Under the pieces are notes generated by a model. That model did no database searches. It saw nothing but the letters and a program-made list of their open reading frames with translations, and was not told where the DNA came from. Of a DNA stretch of 64,000 nt, positions 26,905 through 37,109 are shown piece by piece; within the stretch, counting starts at the first letter, position 1; each line of letters opens with the position of its first letter. A program made the translations under genes and the position numbers. Source of the DNA: Luteolibacter flavescens (GTDB lineage Bacteria; Verrucomicrobiota; Verrucomicrobiia; Verrucomicrobiales; Akkermansiaceae); assembly GCF_025950085.1 (NCBI RefSeq), contig NZ_JAPDDS010000013.1, positions 1 through 64,000 on the forward strand, written 5' to 3'.

Positions 26905-29900
26905 ATGCGTTCCCTCCTCAGCGCCTCGCGCTACCGCAATCCAGCGAAGGGCATCTCCCGACTCCCGAGATATGCCATGATCGCCGTCACCGCCCTGCTT
27001 GGCACCTTTGCCCGGGGTCAAGATGGTCCGGCGGACGAGCACCTCGATGTCACTCCCCGCTCGCTCCGGTTCACCCTCCGGTCCGGCGAAAAAGTCACCG
27101 AGCAGCTCACCCTCGAGAATCCATCGAGCCAGCCCATGGACTGGAATCTCTCGGTCCGCGGGTCGGATGGATATTCATCATCGCTTGAAGGCTCCCTGTC
27201 CGCTCTCCAGGACCGCCATGCGGCCCTGCTCGACGCCTTGCCTCCCGGTGCCATCCAATTCGGGGGAGGAGTGACGGGCAGCAGCATCAACGAGTCACCC
27301 CTTCAGGAAGCGAACAAGCTCTCCACGAACCTGAGCAGCGAACTCCCCTACTCCGACGGCGTCATCCGCGAGTCCTCTGCTTTTGGCACGGGTGGTCGCT
27401 ATTTCACCCTCAAGTTGCCAAAGCTCTTCCTTTTGGGGGCTGACTCCAATGGCCCGACGCACTTCGACATCAGCGGGAACACGAAGTACAGTTCCACGCC
27501 GGACTTCCTCGTGTTCCCGCTTTCCCGCGGTGGACGCGATTGGCTGGGCTTGGCCACCCGCCACACAACGGCTTTCTCGCACTCCGTCGATCATATCATC
27601 CTAATCGATGATCCGGGCGCATTCCAGGTGGGCGACTTCACAACGAGGCTCATATTCTCCGGCAAGCGACGCCTGTATTATGCGATGTTCGTCACACCGC
27701 CCAATACGACAAGGATGGACACCAACTACCATGCCTTGGCCCAGACACTTCTCTACACCCTGCCCGACCATCTCTTCGGGCCCACCGGGGCGCCTGCCAC
27801 AGGAACCCTGTCGGGAGCTGCCACCTCCACCTCAACCCTGACGATTGACACTTCCGGTTGGCCAACAGGCAACTACCTCTATCTGCTGGATCCCCAACCG
27901 GGCACCTCCGACGCAGAAAGCCGCCGCATCCCCATCAACGTCGAAGTAATGGAGCCAGCGGTGAAGCTCGATTCAGATTTCATTCGCCGAGGGAGCGTCG
28001 TTGGTGGCCCGGTGGAAAGCCACTTTCTCGGCACTGCCTCAACGACAGGCAGCCCGGTCACTTGGTCGGCCAATATTCCCGGCAATCCTCCATGGGTAAC
28101 CCTGAGCCGGAGCACCGGAAACTCTCCCGAAGCAATCGAACTCAAATTCGATCCAACCAAGGTCCCCGGCACCACCGGCGTATTGCGTGCGGAATTGGTG
28201 GTGACGACCCCCAGAGCGACCCAGAGCATTCCCATTTCCTACACCGTGGATCCGGTCGCGATTCGCCATCTCATCGCGGACCCTCTGCGGTCACTCGTAT
28301 ATGCGGCCAACAAAGGTTACTTCAACGGTGCGTTCATCGTCGTCGACCCCGCTACCGCAAAGCCGATCCGCGTGATTCCTACCGGACTCGGATCTTGCGA
28401 CATCGATATCAGCCCGGACGGTTCGCGAGCATATGTCATGAATGAGGTGGCCAGCACCATCACTGGCATCAATCTGGACACATGGGAGGTTCTTGGAACC
28501 ATCGCCGCACCCCGCAATTTTTCAGGCAACGTATTTTCCTCCGTTCGTCGAGTTGCCGCTGGCACCGGCTCCCGCGTTTATTGTACCGATTCAGCCTCCC
28601 TTCCCAACCTGCATCTGTTGGATTTTGACCATGGCTCCGTCATCAATTCCTTCAGTGCCTCCGCCTTGCCTAGAGACGTCCGTACCACCGGGTTCGGAGA
28701 TATTCATTTCGACGCCTCCGAGAAGCGCCTCTACTTCACCCGACGCTCCTCAAATTCCTCCGGACCGAGAAGAATATCGGCTTTGGATACCACGGATGAT
28801 TCCCTGACCTTGGCTGGCGAATACCCCACAACCGCCACCGGCGGCTATCCCTCGGTCCATTCGAGGTTGTTTGCCGATCTGGACAGAAACTGGTTTTTCC
28901 ATGGTCAGGATTCATTCACCCGACCACTAGGTGCTTCTCCCACACAACTTCTCTCGGAGAGTGCTTATTTGGAGAGCATCTCAGCCTACGGCGACCTCAT
29001 CGTCTCATCCGTGGGAATCTTTCATGGCCGGAATGGCATGAAGCTCGCCTCGCTACCCACTGCCGACGGTTACTGGTTCAGCGCTTTCACAAACGATCAG
29101 TCCGCCCTCTTGCTCGCTGGTGCCACTGCACCGTATTTCCGCCGCTTCGAGTTGCCGGCCAATATCCGGCCTCCTGCCATCGGCATCCGGCCGAGCCCGG
29201 CGGATGGCGGGGCCGTGGGTGAAAACGCGACCTCGCTCTCGTGGTCGAGCCTCCCGTATGTGGATGGCTACAGGGTCTATCTCGGCACGGATCGGGATGT
29301 GATCGCCTCTGCCACGGCAGGTGACCCCAGCGACCGCGGCATCTTCACGCGCAATGTGCTTCCGCTCGATCCCCCTCTTCCGCCGGGATCGTATTTCTGG
29401 CGCATCGATGCGATCCGCGGAGGCACCGTGATTCCCGGTACGGTGACGTCCTTCGGAGTCGCCTCCTTCCGCATCAATCCCGCCTCCGTCGCGGTCGCGG
29501 CTCCGGTGGGGTCACTCACTCAGGAAGTCTCGCTGCAAGCGACGAACCAAGCCGGACAACCCGTGGCATGGACCGCCAGCACCACCACCCCTTGGATCTC
29601 GCTGACGCAGACCTCCGGGGCCGCCGGAACCCCGGTCAAGCTGCGCGTCAACCCTGCCGGTCTCGCGGCAGGCATTCGCCAAGGATCGGTCCGTGTCACC
29701 GGACTGGGACTAGCATTGGAAATCCCGGTCTCACTCGAACTCATCTCCGTCAATCTGACCCGTCTGAAGGCGGACCCCTCGCGGTCCATCGTTTACGGAC
29801 TCGATACCGGGGTGCTTCGCGGAAAGCCGGGACACATCGTGGCCATCGATGCCGCCACGGGCTCCTATTTGCGGAGTCTTCCGCTGGATGACTACTCCAC

Positions 29901-32900
29901 GGACTTCGCCGTCCATCCTCTGGAAGACCGGCTCTACGTGCCGACCGCATTCTCCAACAAGATCAAGGTGATCGACCTCACCACCTGGACCGAGCTTCCG
30001 ACCATCACCCTCGCAGGCTGGACACAAACCGGCTTCGTCTATCCCGGCCGCGCCGGACGACTGGTATTGGAAAACAATAACTTCGGCCCCCAGCCATATC
30101 ACATCGACACGGTCAATGGAACCGCTCTCGGCGTGATCCCCACCGGGAACTCTTACTCGAGCACCCCGCTCGCGGTGACCACGCCCGATGGCACACGGCT
30201 TTTCCGGACCGGACCTTCGAGAATCCAGCCGGTGGACATTTCCACCGACCCGTCTCTCGCGCTTGCCTCGGTCTCCGTACCGACGGAACCAGCGGTCGCC
30301 TATAAGAAGATGGCCCGCAGCCACGATGGCTCCCGCACGTCGATCGACAATATCGTGCTCGGCCCGCAGTTCGAGCTGATTGGCTTCCGGCCCGCTCCCA
30401 TCGACGCGATGACCCGTGATGGCAGGCTCTCCGTTCATCCGGGTGGCATGTTCTGGACCGATACCGGACTCACCTTCGCGACCTATCCGTCCGGCTACAC
30501 GACCACCTGCATCACCTCCGACGACCGCTATGTCGTCGCCTGGAGCGAGACCCTGGCCAAGCCGGTGTCGATCACGATCGGGAATACTGCCGCCCCGTCT
30601 CCCCTGCCCGGCGCCACCCTGCCGACCAGTCCGGCAGAGCTCTCCTGGCCTGCCGTTGCCGGGGCCACGGCGTATTACGTCTATCTGGGCGACAGCCAGT
30701 CTGCCGTGACATCCGCGACCAGCAATTCGCCTCTGCGAATCGCCACCGTTGTCGGCACCGGCAACCCCCTCTCCAGTGACCTTCCCTTCGGCTACCGCTA
30801 CTACTGGCGCATCGATGCCATCACCCCCACCGGGACGCTGAAAGGTGCCGTCTATTATTTCGATGTATCCTTCCCGGAAGCGTTCACCCCTCTCCAAGCT
30901 TCCGCTGGATCAATCCTGGGTTCCAGCTTCGCGGCCAGCCCCACTGGCGAGATCGCCACTGCGAGCAGCCAGAGGATCAGCATCTACGAGCCCATTCCTT
31001 CCGGAGGTTTCGGCCATCGCGAAACCTTGATCGCGCAGGATATCGATAACTCCCAAAGCAATTTCGGCACGACACTCGCGTTCGGTCCGGGTGTCCTCGC
31101 CACCGGGGACAATAAATACTCGACGGCTGCCAACGACGACTCGGGGAGAGTTCATGTCTTCAGCCAATCCCCCGCAGATGGCTGGCAGCCTGAGAAGCCC
31201 CTGCTGCCTGCCTCTCCCACTCCTAACATCGGCTTCGGTAGCTCCGTGGCCTTCGCTTCGAACCAGTTGTTGGTTGGCGAAGGATGGGCTGGCCGGAATC
31301 GCGTGATGTCCTACTTCCAATGGCCGTCCTGGCAGCCGGGACCTCCCCTGGTTCCGACTCCGAACGAGGACGGATCCAAATTCGGCCATGCCATGGCCAT
31401 CAGCGGCACGCGCGCCATCATTGGTGCGCCCGGCGAGGGATTCTCGATACGGGGGTCCGCATTCATCTTCGAATACGATGCAGCCAGCAAGAGATGGATA
31501 CAGCGGTCGCGACTCCTGCCTCCCGCCGGGACCAACGGGGATTCCGCCGGCGGCTCAGTGACCATCTCGGGCGATCTTGCAGCCATCGGGATGGGCTCCA
31601 GGAATTCGATTTTCAACACTGCCCGCAAAGTCCAGGTGTTCCAGAGATCCTCCGGCGGATCCTGGAGCCAGATCACCTCGATCACCGACCCTCAGCCGGG
31701 AGCCGGCAACTTCGACGTTTACTCCCGCTTCGGCGAATCAGTCCTTCTTCAAGGCAATCTCCTCTTCATCCTGGACTCCTACGCCAAGCACGGAGGCAGA
31801 CCGGGAGGGGTGGTTTACGTCTATCGGCGCAACGGCTCGAACTGGATCGCAGCCCCGCCGATCGTTCCTCCAAACCCTGACAGCGTGTTCGGCTCCGAGA
31901 TGATCCTTCAAAATGGGATGCTCCTCGTTCTGGGCAGCAAGGGGGAAAACTTCAACGCCCCGCAGGTCATCCACGGATTCAACATCGAGGCAACCCGCAA
32001 CCTGCCACCGAGCTTCGTCTCAGAGCCTCCCACGCAGATCGTTGCGGGAAGGCCTGTTGATTTCGAAGTCATCGTCACCGACGACGGGGATGTCACCTCT
32101 TTGACCTTCGGACAGGCCAACCTGCCCCCCGGACTTTCACTGGTCCCCACCGGCGAAGGAACCGCAAGCATCCAAGGCACGCCGACCGCTGCCGCCGGCA
32201 CCGAGCATTGGCTGCGCATTCCCGTCACCGACCAGTCGGGGGCCCAGTCGATCCAGACAGCCCTCGTGAGGATCCTGGCGGCCAGCGAAGCGCCGGTGCT
32301 CGCTCCCCTACCCGAAGCCTTGGAAGTAAGGAGCGGGGAAGACCTGCACATCCAGCCTCTCGTCACCGGCACCGCGCCATTCACTTGGAAATGGCAGAAG
32401 GACGGCGAGGACCTTCCGGGCAAGGACAGGGCCGCTTTGGTAGTCTCCGAAATGAACGGGACACACGCCGGACTCTACCGCGTGATCGTCACGAATGCGG
32501 TCGGCTCGACCACCTCGACCGAGGTGCGAGTGACCGTCCGTGCCGCGGACCGAATGGCCGGAGATTGGACGGGATACGGCAGCGGACCGAATCACGACGG
32601 ATACCAATCCGCCACGCTCGGCAATCACCGGTTCGTCCCGCTCTGGACCTATTCTCTCGGCGTCCGCTCCGGTCTCGGGCAAGTATTCACGTCCGGCGGA
32701 AGTGCCTACTTCTTGCAGGCGTCCATGCCCGGGACCCTGCGGTCCCACTCGCTCGCAGATGGTGCGGAAGTATGGAGCAGACCGCTGGGGTGGTTGAGTT
32801 ACGCCGGAACGCCCAGCCTCTGGGACGGAAAGCTCTTTGCCAACTACACTGATGACAACTCGGCCACGAATCTGTGGGCCATAGGACGGGACGGAGCCAC

Positions 32901-34494
32901 CCTCTGGCAACAGCCGAGCTACGGCAGCGGCTACGGGCTCCACGGCACCGTCGTCGATGATACCGGGGTTTTCGTCAGCTCGGGCTACGGGCTCCAGGGC
33001 TTCGAGGCAAATGGGAGCCCGAGATTCGCGATCCGGCCGAATTCGGCTCAGAGCTTCCTGCCTGCGCTTTCTCATGGCCGCCTGTTCACTTGGACGAGCG
33101 GTACCTTCAGTGAACGAGATCCGGCAGACGGAGCCGTGATCTGGGCCATCCCGGGGCCGGCGAGCCAAGGTTCGGCTCCCCTGCAAGTCCCGGTCATCCA
33201 AGGAGACAAGGCGTGTGTCCTCGACTCCTACGCTTATCTGCTGCGCTGCTTCGACATCCGCCTGCGGAAGGAGATCTGGTCCGTGAGCTATGGCCTCCAA
33301 GGTGCGCCTGCGATTTCCGGCAACCGCGTCTTCATCCTCCACGGAGCCGACGTCCGCGAACTCTCGCTGGAAGATGGTAGCTTGATCGCGACGCACAAGA
33401 CCGATGCGCCGTCCAACAACAACTTGGCCGGCCAGCCCCTGCTGCTCAATGACCACCTCATCGTCACCAACGCGAGCAAGACATGGATCATCAACCGTGA
33501 GGCGGGCGAGACGGTGCAAACGCTCCCGTATGGTGGAGTGGCCAGTTATTCCGGCAACAAGCTCCTGCTCGGCGGCAGCGAAGGCCACTTGCGGGCATTT
33601 CTCGCCAATGTAGCTCCGCAATTCTCGGACACCGCTCCTGCCGACATCGCTGCAGGCGACGCCGCCACCGCCCAAGTCATCGCGCTCGCCGGTCATGTGA
33701 CCGATGAGGATGCCGGTGACACCATGAGCTGGGCCATCGAGTCGGTGTCGAATCCGGGGCTCTTCCGCTCCATCGAGATCAATGCCACATCCGGCGATCT
33801 GAGCGTGGAATACAACCCGTGGACCAGCGGTGAATCCGAGGTGGTCATCACGGCGACGGATACCGCGGGCAATGTGGCTCGGCAGACGATCCGTTTCACG
33901 CTGCCAGTCCTGCCGGAGCCGGAGCTGCAGCTCGCGGCCACTCTGACGCTGAATCGCCAGACCGGCCTTTATGAGCACCGCATCACCGTGACGAATACGG
34001 CGGCGCGGGAGATCGCGGGCTTCGACCTCGCCATCACGGGACTACCAGCCGGAGTGACTGCCAACAATGCATCGTCTTCGGAAGGCGGCATCTGGACCAT
34101 CCACCACCGCCAGCCCCTCGCGGCGGGTGCCTCGACGGTGATCCTGGTGGAATACTATACTCCGGTCCGAGGAACGGTGGTCCAGCCACAGGCGAGCGTG
34201 GCCATCGTGGCCGAGCCGGAGAGCGATCCCGCCGCCGGTGCGCCCGGGCTGGCCGTGGACCGCTGTGTGAAAATGGCCGATGACTCGCTGCTGATCGAAT
34301 TCACCTCGACGCCGGGCACCCAGTATGAAGTCCAGTATTCGGATGACATGCGGAATTGGAAGGTTTCCCCGGTGAAGGTCCGTGCCGCTGGCAATCGCGT
34401 CCAGTGGATCGACCGAGGGCCGCCGCGCACCGACAGCCCGCCCGCCGAAAACAACTCCCGCTACTACCGCGTCCGCGAACTTCCCGCCTCCTGA
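26905..34494 (+). CDS. Giant secreted multi-domain propeller/Ig surface protein
   Basis: A 2529-aa secreted protein. A signal-like stretch ends in AMIAVTALLGTFARGQ. Domains in rough order: BACON-like (about 47-90 and 380-440); YVTN-type propeller (450-750); Fn3-like (762-852, YVDGYRVYLGTDRD); BACON-like (868-942, WISLTQTSGAAGTP); second propeller (949-1226); Fn3-like (1231-1322); FG-GAP-like repeats (1329-1692, FGHAMAISGTRAIIGAPGEG); putative-Ig (1706-1792); Ig (1798-1880, FTWKWQKDGEDLPG); PQQ-like propeller (1886-2236); cadherin-like (2237-2337); and the C-terminal module shared with the protein at 9683. In-frame ATGs at 26803 and 26977 are alternatives. The beta-barrel gene begins 4 bp after the stop. 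Adhesion or polymer binding is an inference. Confidence 0.9.
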   Translation: MRSLLSASRYRNPAKGISRLPRYAMIAVTALLGTFARGQDGPADEHLDVTPRSLRFTLRSGEKVTEQLTLENPSSQPMDWNLSVRGSDGYSSSLEGSLSALQDRHAALLDALPPGAIQFGGGVTGSSINESPLQEANKLSTNLSSELPYSDGVIRESSAFGTGGRYFTLKLPKLFLLGADSNGPTHFDISGNTKYSSTPDFLVFPLSRGGRDWLGLATRHTTAFSHSVDHIILIDDPGAFQVGDFTTRLIFSGKRRLYYAMFVTPPNTTRMDTNYHALAQTLLYTLPDHLFGPTGAPATGTLSGAATSTSTLTIDTSGWPTGNYLYLLDPQPGTSDAESRRIPINVEVMEPAVKLDSDFIRRGSVVGGPVESHFLGTASTTGSPVTWSANIPGNPPWVTLSRSTGNSPEAIELKFDPTKVPGTTGVLRAELVVTTPRATQSIPISYTVDPVAIRHLIADPLRSLVYAANKGYFNGAFIVVDPATAKPIRVIPTGLGSCDIDISPDGSRAYVMNEVASTITGINLDTWEVLGTIAAPRNFSGNVFSSVRRVAAGTGSRVYCTDSASLPNLHLLDFDHGSVINSFSASALPRDVRTTGFGDIHFDASEKRLYFTRRSSNSSGPRRISALDTTDDSLTLAGEYPTTATGGYPSVHSRLFADLDRNWFFHGQDSFTRPLGASPTQLLSESAYLESISAYGDLIVSSVGIFHGRNGMKLASLPTADGYWFSAFTNDQSALLLAGATAPYFRRFELPANIRPPAIGIRPSPADGGAVGENATSLSWSSLPYVDGYRVYLGTDRDVIASATAGDPSDRGIFTRNVLPLDPPLPPGSYFWRIDAIRGGTVIPGTVTSFGVASFRINPASVAVAAPVGSLTQEVSLQATNQAGQPVAWTASTTTPWISLTQTSGAAGTPVKLRVNPAGLAAGIRQGSVRVTGLGLALEIPVSLELISVNLTRLKADPSRSIVYGLDTGVLRGKPGHIVAIDAATGSYLRSLPLDDYSTDFAVHPLEDRLYVPTAFSNKIKVIDLTTWTELPTITLAGWTQTGFVYPGRAGRLVLENNNFGPQPYHIDTVNGTALGVIPTGNSYSSTPLAVTTPDGTRLFRTGPSRIQPVDISTDPSLALASVSVPTEPAVAYKKMARSHDGSRTSIDNIVLGPQFELIGFRPAPIDAMTRDGRLSVHPGGMFWTDTGLTFATYPSGYTTTCITSDDRYVVAWSETLAKPVSITIGNTAAPSPLPGATLPTSPAELSWPAVAGATAYYVYLGDSQSAVTSATSNSPLRIATVVGTGNPLSSDLPFGYRYYWRIDAITPTGTLKGAVYYFDVSFPEAFTPLQASAGSILGSSFAASPTGEIATASSQRISIYEPIPSGGFGHRETLIAQDIDNSQSNFGTTLAFGPGVLATGDNKYSTAANDDSGRVHVFSQSPADGWQPEKPLLPASPTPNIGFGSSVAFASNQLLVGEGWAGRNRVMSYFQWPSWQPGPPLVPTPNEDGSKFGHAMAISGTRAIIGAPGEGFSIRGSAFIFEYDAASKRWIQRSRLLPPAGTNGDSAGGSVTISGDLAAIGMGSRNSIFNTARKVQVFQRSSGGSWSQITSITDPQPGAGNFDVYSRFGESVLLQGNLLFILDSYAKHGGRPGGVVYVYRRNGSNWIAAPPIVPPNPDSVFGSEMILQNGMLLVLGSKGENFNAPQVIHGFNIEATRNLPPSFVSEPPTQIVAGRPVDFEVIVTDDGDVTSLTFGQANLPPGLSLVPTGEGTASIQGTPTAAAGTEHWLRIPVTDQSGAQSIQTALVRILAASEAPVLAPLPEALEVRSGEDLHIQPLVTGTAPFTWKWQKDGEDLPGKDRAALVVSEMNGTHAGLYRVIVTNAVGSTTSTEVRVTVRAADRMAGDWTGYGSGPNHDGYQSATLGNHRFVPLWTYSLGVRSGLGQVFTSGGSAYFLQASMPGTLRSHSLADGAEVWSRPLGWLSYAGTPSLWDGKLFANYTDDNSATNLWAIGRDGATLWQQPSYGSGYGLHGTVVDDTGVFVSSGYGLQGFEANGSPRFAIRPNSAQSFLPALSHGRLFTWTSGTFSERDPADGAVIWAIPGPASQGSAPLQVPVIQGDKACVLDSYAYLLRCFDIRLRKEIWSVSYGLQGAPAISGNRVFILHGADVRELSLEDGSLIATHKTDAPSNNNLAGQPLLLNDHLIVTNASKTWIINREAGETVQTLPYGGVASYSGNKLLLGGSEGHLRAFLANVAPQFSDTAPADIAAGDAATAQVIALAGHVTDEDAGDTMSWAIESVSNPGLFRSIEINATSGDLSVEYNPWTSGESEVVITATDTAGNVARQTIRFTLPVLPEPELQLAATLTLNRQTGLYEHRITVTNTAAREIAGFDLAITGLPAGVTANNASSSEGGIWTIHHRQPLAAGASTVILVEYYTPVRGTVVQPQASVAIVAEPESDPAAGAPGLAVDRCVKMADDSLLIEFTSTPGTQYEVQYSDDMRNWKVSPVKVRAAGNRVQWIDRGPPRTDSPPAENNSRYYRVRELPAS

Positions 34495-34498
34495 AACC

Positions 34499-35647
34499 AT
34501 GAGAATCCAGATTCCCCTCCTCCTGTTAGGTTGTGTCCCGGTCCTCGCCGGTGACTCGAAGAATCCAGCGCCCACCTCCGGCGGCGACTGGGAGTTTTCC
34601 CTCTCCGCCGGGCCTGCCGTGCGGACGCTGGGTCAGGTCAAGATCAACTCCGGCTATCGCAGCGGCGGCTTCACGCTGCCGTCGCTGGTCGGGTCGGACT
34701 CGCTGACGGTGCCGCCGATCGGCGACACCACCGGCTATGCGGATCGCGAATACAACGATGGCTACGTCCGCCAGGACGCGGGCACCGGCACCGACGGCAC
34801 CACCTGGCACTGGGGCTATGACAGCGCTTCGCAGGTGCAGGGCGAGCAACTGGTCTTCCAAGCCACCGGCTTCCAGAGCATCCGCGGCGATCTCTCCAAT
34901 GCGCCGAATTCCGGCCCGGCCTCGAAGGACACGCTCGATGGCATCGCGCCGCACATCCAGTTCGACGTGCGCAGCCCGCACTACATCGGCCCCTTCCGGG
35001 TCGGCTTCAGCGCGGGGATGGACTTCATCAAGACGGACCAATCGCTCGCCTTCTCGAATTTCTCCGCGACGCAAACACGCGAGGACTACCGGCTGGACTA
35101 CGTGGACCGCTACGACCTGCAGGGCGTGATTCCGCCGCAGGCACCCTATGCCGGGTCATACGCGGGACCGGGACCGCTCATCGACAACATCCCCGCCATC
35201 CGGAACATCACGCCAGTGCTGATCTTCACGGACACGGCGACCTTTGCCAACCAGGTCCATTCCTCGATCAATATCGACGCCTTCAGCTTCACGATGGGGC
35301 CGACCTTTTCGCTGAGAAAAGGCCCGCTGGAATTCGCCTTCTCCGGCGGGGTCATCGTGAATGTCTACGACTGGAGCGCGCGGCAGAGCGAGACGCTCGA
35401 CGGCACCAGCTCGACCGGGGTGACCCGCATCGCGCAATGGCAGGAGCACGACTCCGGCGTGAAAGTTCGCCCCGGCTTCTACGCACAGACGGACGTCACT
35501 TACGCGCTGAATGAGCAGCTCGGCTTCGGCGGATTCCTGCGGCTGGATGCCGCCAGCGAGTTCCGTGCGCAGGCAGGCCCCACGATCTACAAGATCGATC
35601 CCTACGGCGTCACCGCGGGCCTACAGCTCCGCTGGATGCTCGACTGA
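34499..35647 (+). CDS. Predicted outer-membrane beta-barrel protein
   Basis: A 382-aa exported protein. The signal peptide is MRIQIPLLLLGCVPVLAG. The body alternates polar and hydrophobic residues as in outer-membrane barrels, for example WEFSLSAGPAVRTLGQVKIN, YIGPFRVGFSAGMDF, FSFTMGPTFSLRKGPLEFAF and the closing GVTAGLQLRWMLD, which ends in an aromatic-rich strand. There is no TonB box or plug. The gene starts 4 bp after the giant surface protein gene, so the two are almost certainly co-transcribed. It could be the outer-membrane partner of that protein, but nothing in the sequence proves transport activity. Confidence 0.82.
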   Translation: MRIQIPLLLLGCVPVLAGDSKNPAPTSGGDWEFSLSAGPAVRTLGQVKINSGYRSGGFTLPSLVGSDSLTVPPIGDTTGYADREYNDGYVRQDAGTGTDGTTWHWGYDSASQVQGEQLVFQATGFQSIRGDLSNAPNSGPASKDTLDGIAPHIQFDVRSPHYIGPFRVGFSAGMDFIKTDQSLAFSNFSATQTREDYRLDYVDRYDLQGVIPPQAPYAGSYAGPGPLIDNIPAIRNITPVLIFTDTATFANQVHSSINIDAFSFTMGPTFSLRKGPLEFAFSGGVIVNVYDWSARQSETLDGTSSTGVTRIAQWQEHDSGVKVRPGFYAQTDVTYALNEQLGFGGFLRLDAASEFRAQAGPTIYKIDPYGVTAGLQLRWMLD

Positions 35648-35662
35648 TCGCCACGGCGGGCG

Positions 35663-35678
35663 GGCCGGGAAACCGGCC
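35663..35678. terminator. Hairpin with GAAA loop between convergent genes
   Basis: GGCCGG-GAAA-CCGGCC, a perfect 6-bp stem closed by a GNRA tetraloop, lies in the 31-bp gap between the plus-strand beta-barrel gene and the minus-strand CNNM gene. It probably ends transcription in one or both directions. Confidence 0.55.
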
Positions 35679-37103
35679 TCACTCCTCCTCGTCCTCGCCA
35701 CCAGCGGCGAGGGCGGGCTCGAGGCGGCGGAAGTGGATCTGGCCCACGCGGCGGCCATCGGTGCTGGTGACCTTGGCCTCCCAGCCATTGATCTCCATGG
35801 TCTCACCGACTTCCGGGAAACGACCGAGCTGCTGCGTGATGTAACCACCCACGGTGGTCACCTCGCCGCTCTCCAGATCAAGCTCGTCCGCCATCACGGA
35901 GAGATCGTTCAGAGTCATCGAGCCCTCGATCACGAATTCCTTGTCGTTGATCCAGTTCGACTCCGGCTTCTCGTTGTCGAATTCGTCCTGAATGTCGCCA
36001 ACCAGTTCCTCGATCACGTTGTCGAGGAAGACGATGCCGACCGGTGTGCCGAATTCATCGACGGCCATGGCAAGGTGGGCGCGCTCCTTCAGGAAGAACT
36101 TGAGCAGCATGTCCAGCGGCATGGTGTCCGGAACCATCTTCAACTCGCGCTTGATCCGCATCAGGTCGGGATCCGGCGCGCCGACGAGCTTCAGCACGTC
36201 CTTGATGTGGATCAGGCCGATGGCGTTGTCGAGGTGACCGCCCTTCACCAGCGGGAAGCGGGTGTGCTTCGTCCGGCGGGCGATCTCGAGGGCTTTCTCG
36301 AAAGGCTCGTCGGCATTCAGCGTCACCACCTCCTGGCGCGGCGTCATCACATCGCGCACCCAGAGTTCGTTCAGGCCGAGCGCATTGATCAGGATCTCGC
36401 GCTCGGTCTCGGTGACTTCCTCGGCGCGTTCGCTCTCGGCGACCAGCAGCGCGAGTTCATCGGACGAGTGGATGTGCTCGCCCTCGGCCACGGGGTCGAT
36501 GTTGAAGACCCTCTTCAGGATCCAGTTAGCCGTGCCATTCAGCACTCGGATGGCCCAGTGGAAGGACTTGTAGAAAAGATGCAGCGGCCCCGCCAGCGCC
36601 AGAGTGGTGGCCAGCGACTTGCGGATGGCGATGGACTTCGGCAGCAGCTCGCCGATCACCACGTGTAGGAACGTGAAGGAGGCGATGGCCAGAACGAACG
36701 AGATCGTGGACGAGGGGTTGAGGGTCTTACCCCATATGTGCCACTCGGAAGGCACACCCACGCCGTGCAGCAACGGCTTGACCAGCGCTTCCACGAAAGG
36801 CTCGCCCAAGAAACCCAGCGCGAGAGAAGCGATAGTAATGCCAAGCTGATTCGCCGAGAGATAGCCATCCAGGTGACTGACGACGTGGTAAGCCGTCTTC
36901 CCCGAGCGGGTCCCCTTGACCGGCTCGATCTGACTCGGCCGGACTTTTACGATCGCGAACTCGGACGCAACGAAGAACGCGTTCAGCAGCAGGAAGAAGA
37001 CGATCCCGATGATATAGAGCGCGATCATCCCGCCTGTCAGCGAGCCGTCCGCTTTCTCAGAACCGGCATTTGCCAAAAACAGAATCTCGGGAAGAAAGTT
37101 CAT
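35679..37103 (-). CDS. CNNM/CBS-domain (hemolysin C/CorC-like) membrane protein
   Basis: A 474-aa inner-membrane protein of the CNNM/HlyC family, related to Mg2+/Co2+ efflux proteins. An N-terminal DUF21 domain (residues about 25-220) has GIVFFLLLNAFFVASEFAIV and the conserved QLGITIASLALGFLGEPFVE. A CBS pair follows (RDVMTPRQEVVTLNADEPFE onward to about 350, including HIKDVLKLVG). A CorC_HlyC domain ends the protein (DGRRVGQIHFRRLEP). It starts 6 bp after the FmdB gene and is probably co-transcribed with fmdB and rpsN. Ion specificity is unknown. Confidence 0.93.
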   Translation of the reverse strand: MNFLPEILFLANAGSEKADGSLTGGMIALYIIGIVFFLLLNAFFVASEFAIVKVRPSQIEPVKGTRSGKTAYHVVSHLDGYLSANQLGITIASLALGFLGEPFVEALVKPLLHGVGVPSEWHIWGKTLNPSSTISFVLAIASFTFLHVVIGELLPKSIAIRKSLATTLALAGPLHLFYKSFHWAIRVLNGTANWILKRVFNIDPVAEGEHIHSSDELALLVAESERAEEVTETEREILINALGLNELWVRDVMTPRQEVVTLNADEPFEKALEIARRTKHTRFPLVKGGHLDNAIGLIHIKDVLKLVGAPDPDLMRIKRELKMVPDTMPLDMLLKFFLKERAHLAMAVDEFGTPVGIVFLDNVIEELVGDIQDEFDNEKPESNWINDKEFVIEGSMTLNDLSVMADELDLESGEVTTVGGYITQQLGRFPEVGETMEINGWEAKVTSTDGRRVGQIHFRRLEPALAAGGEDEEE

Positions 37104-37109
37104 CCCGGA

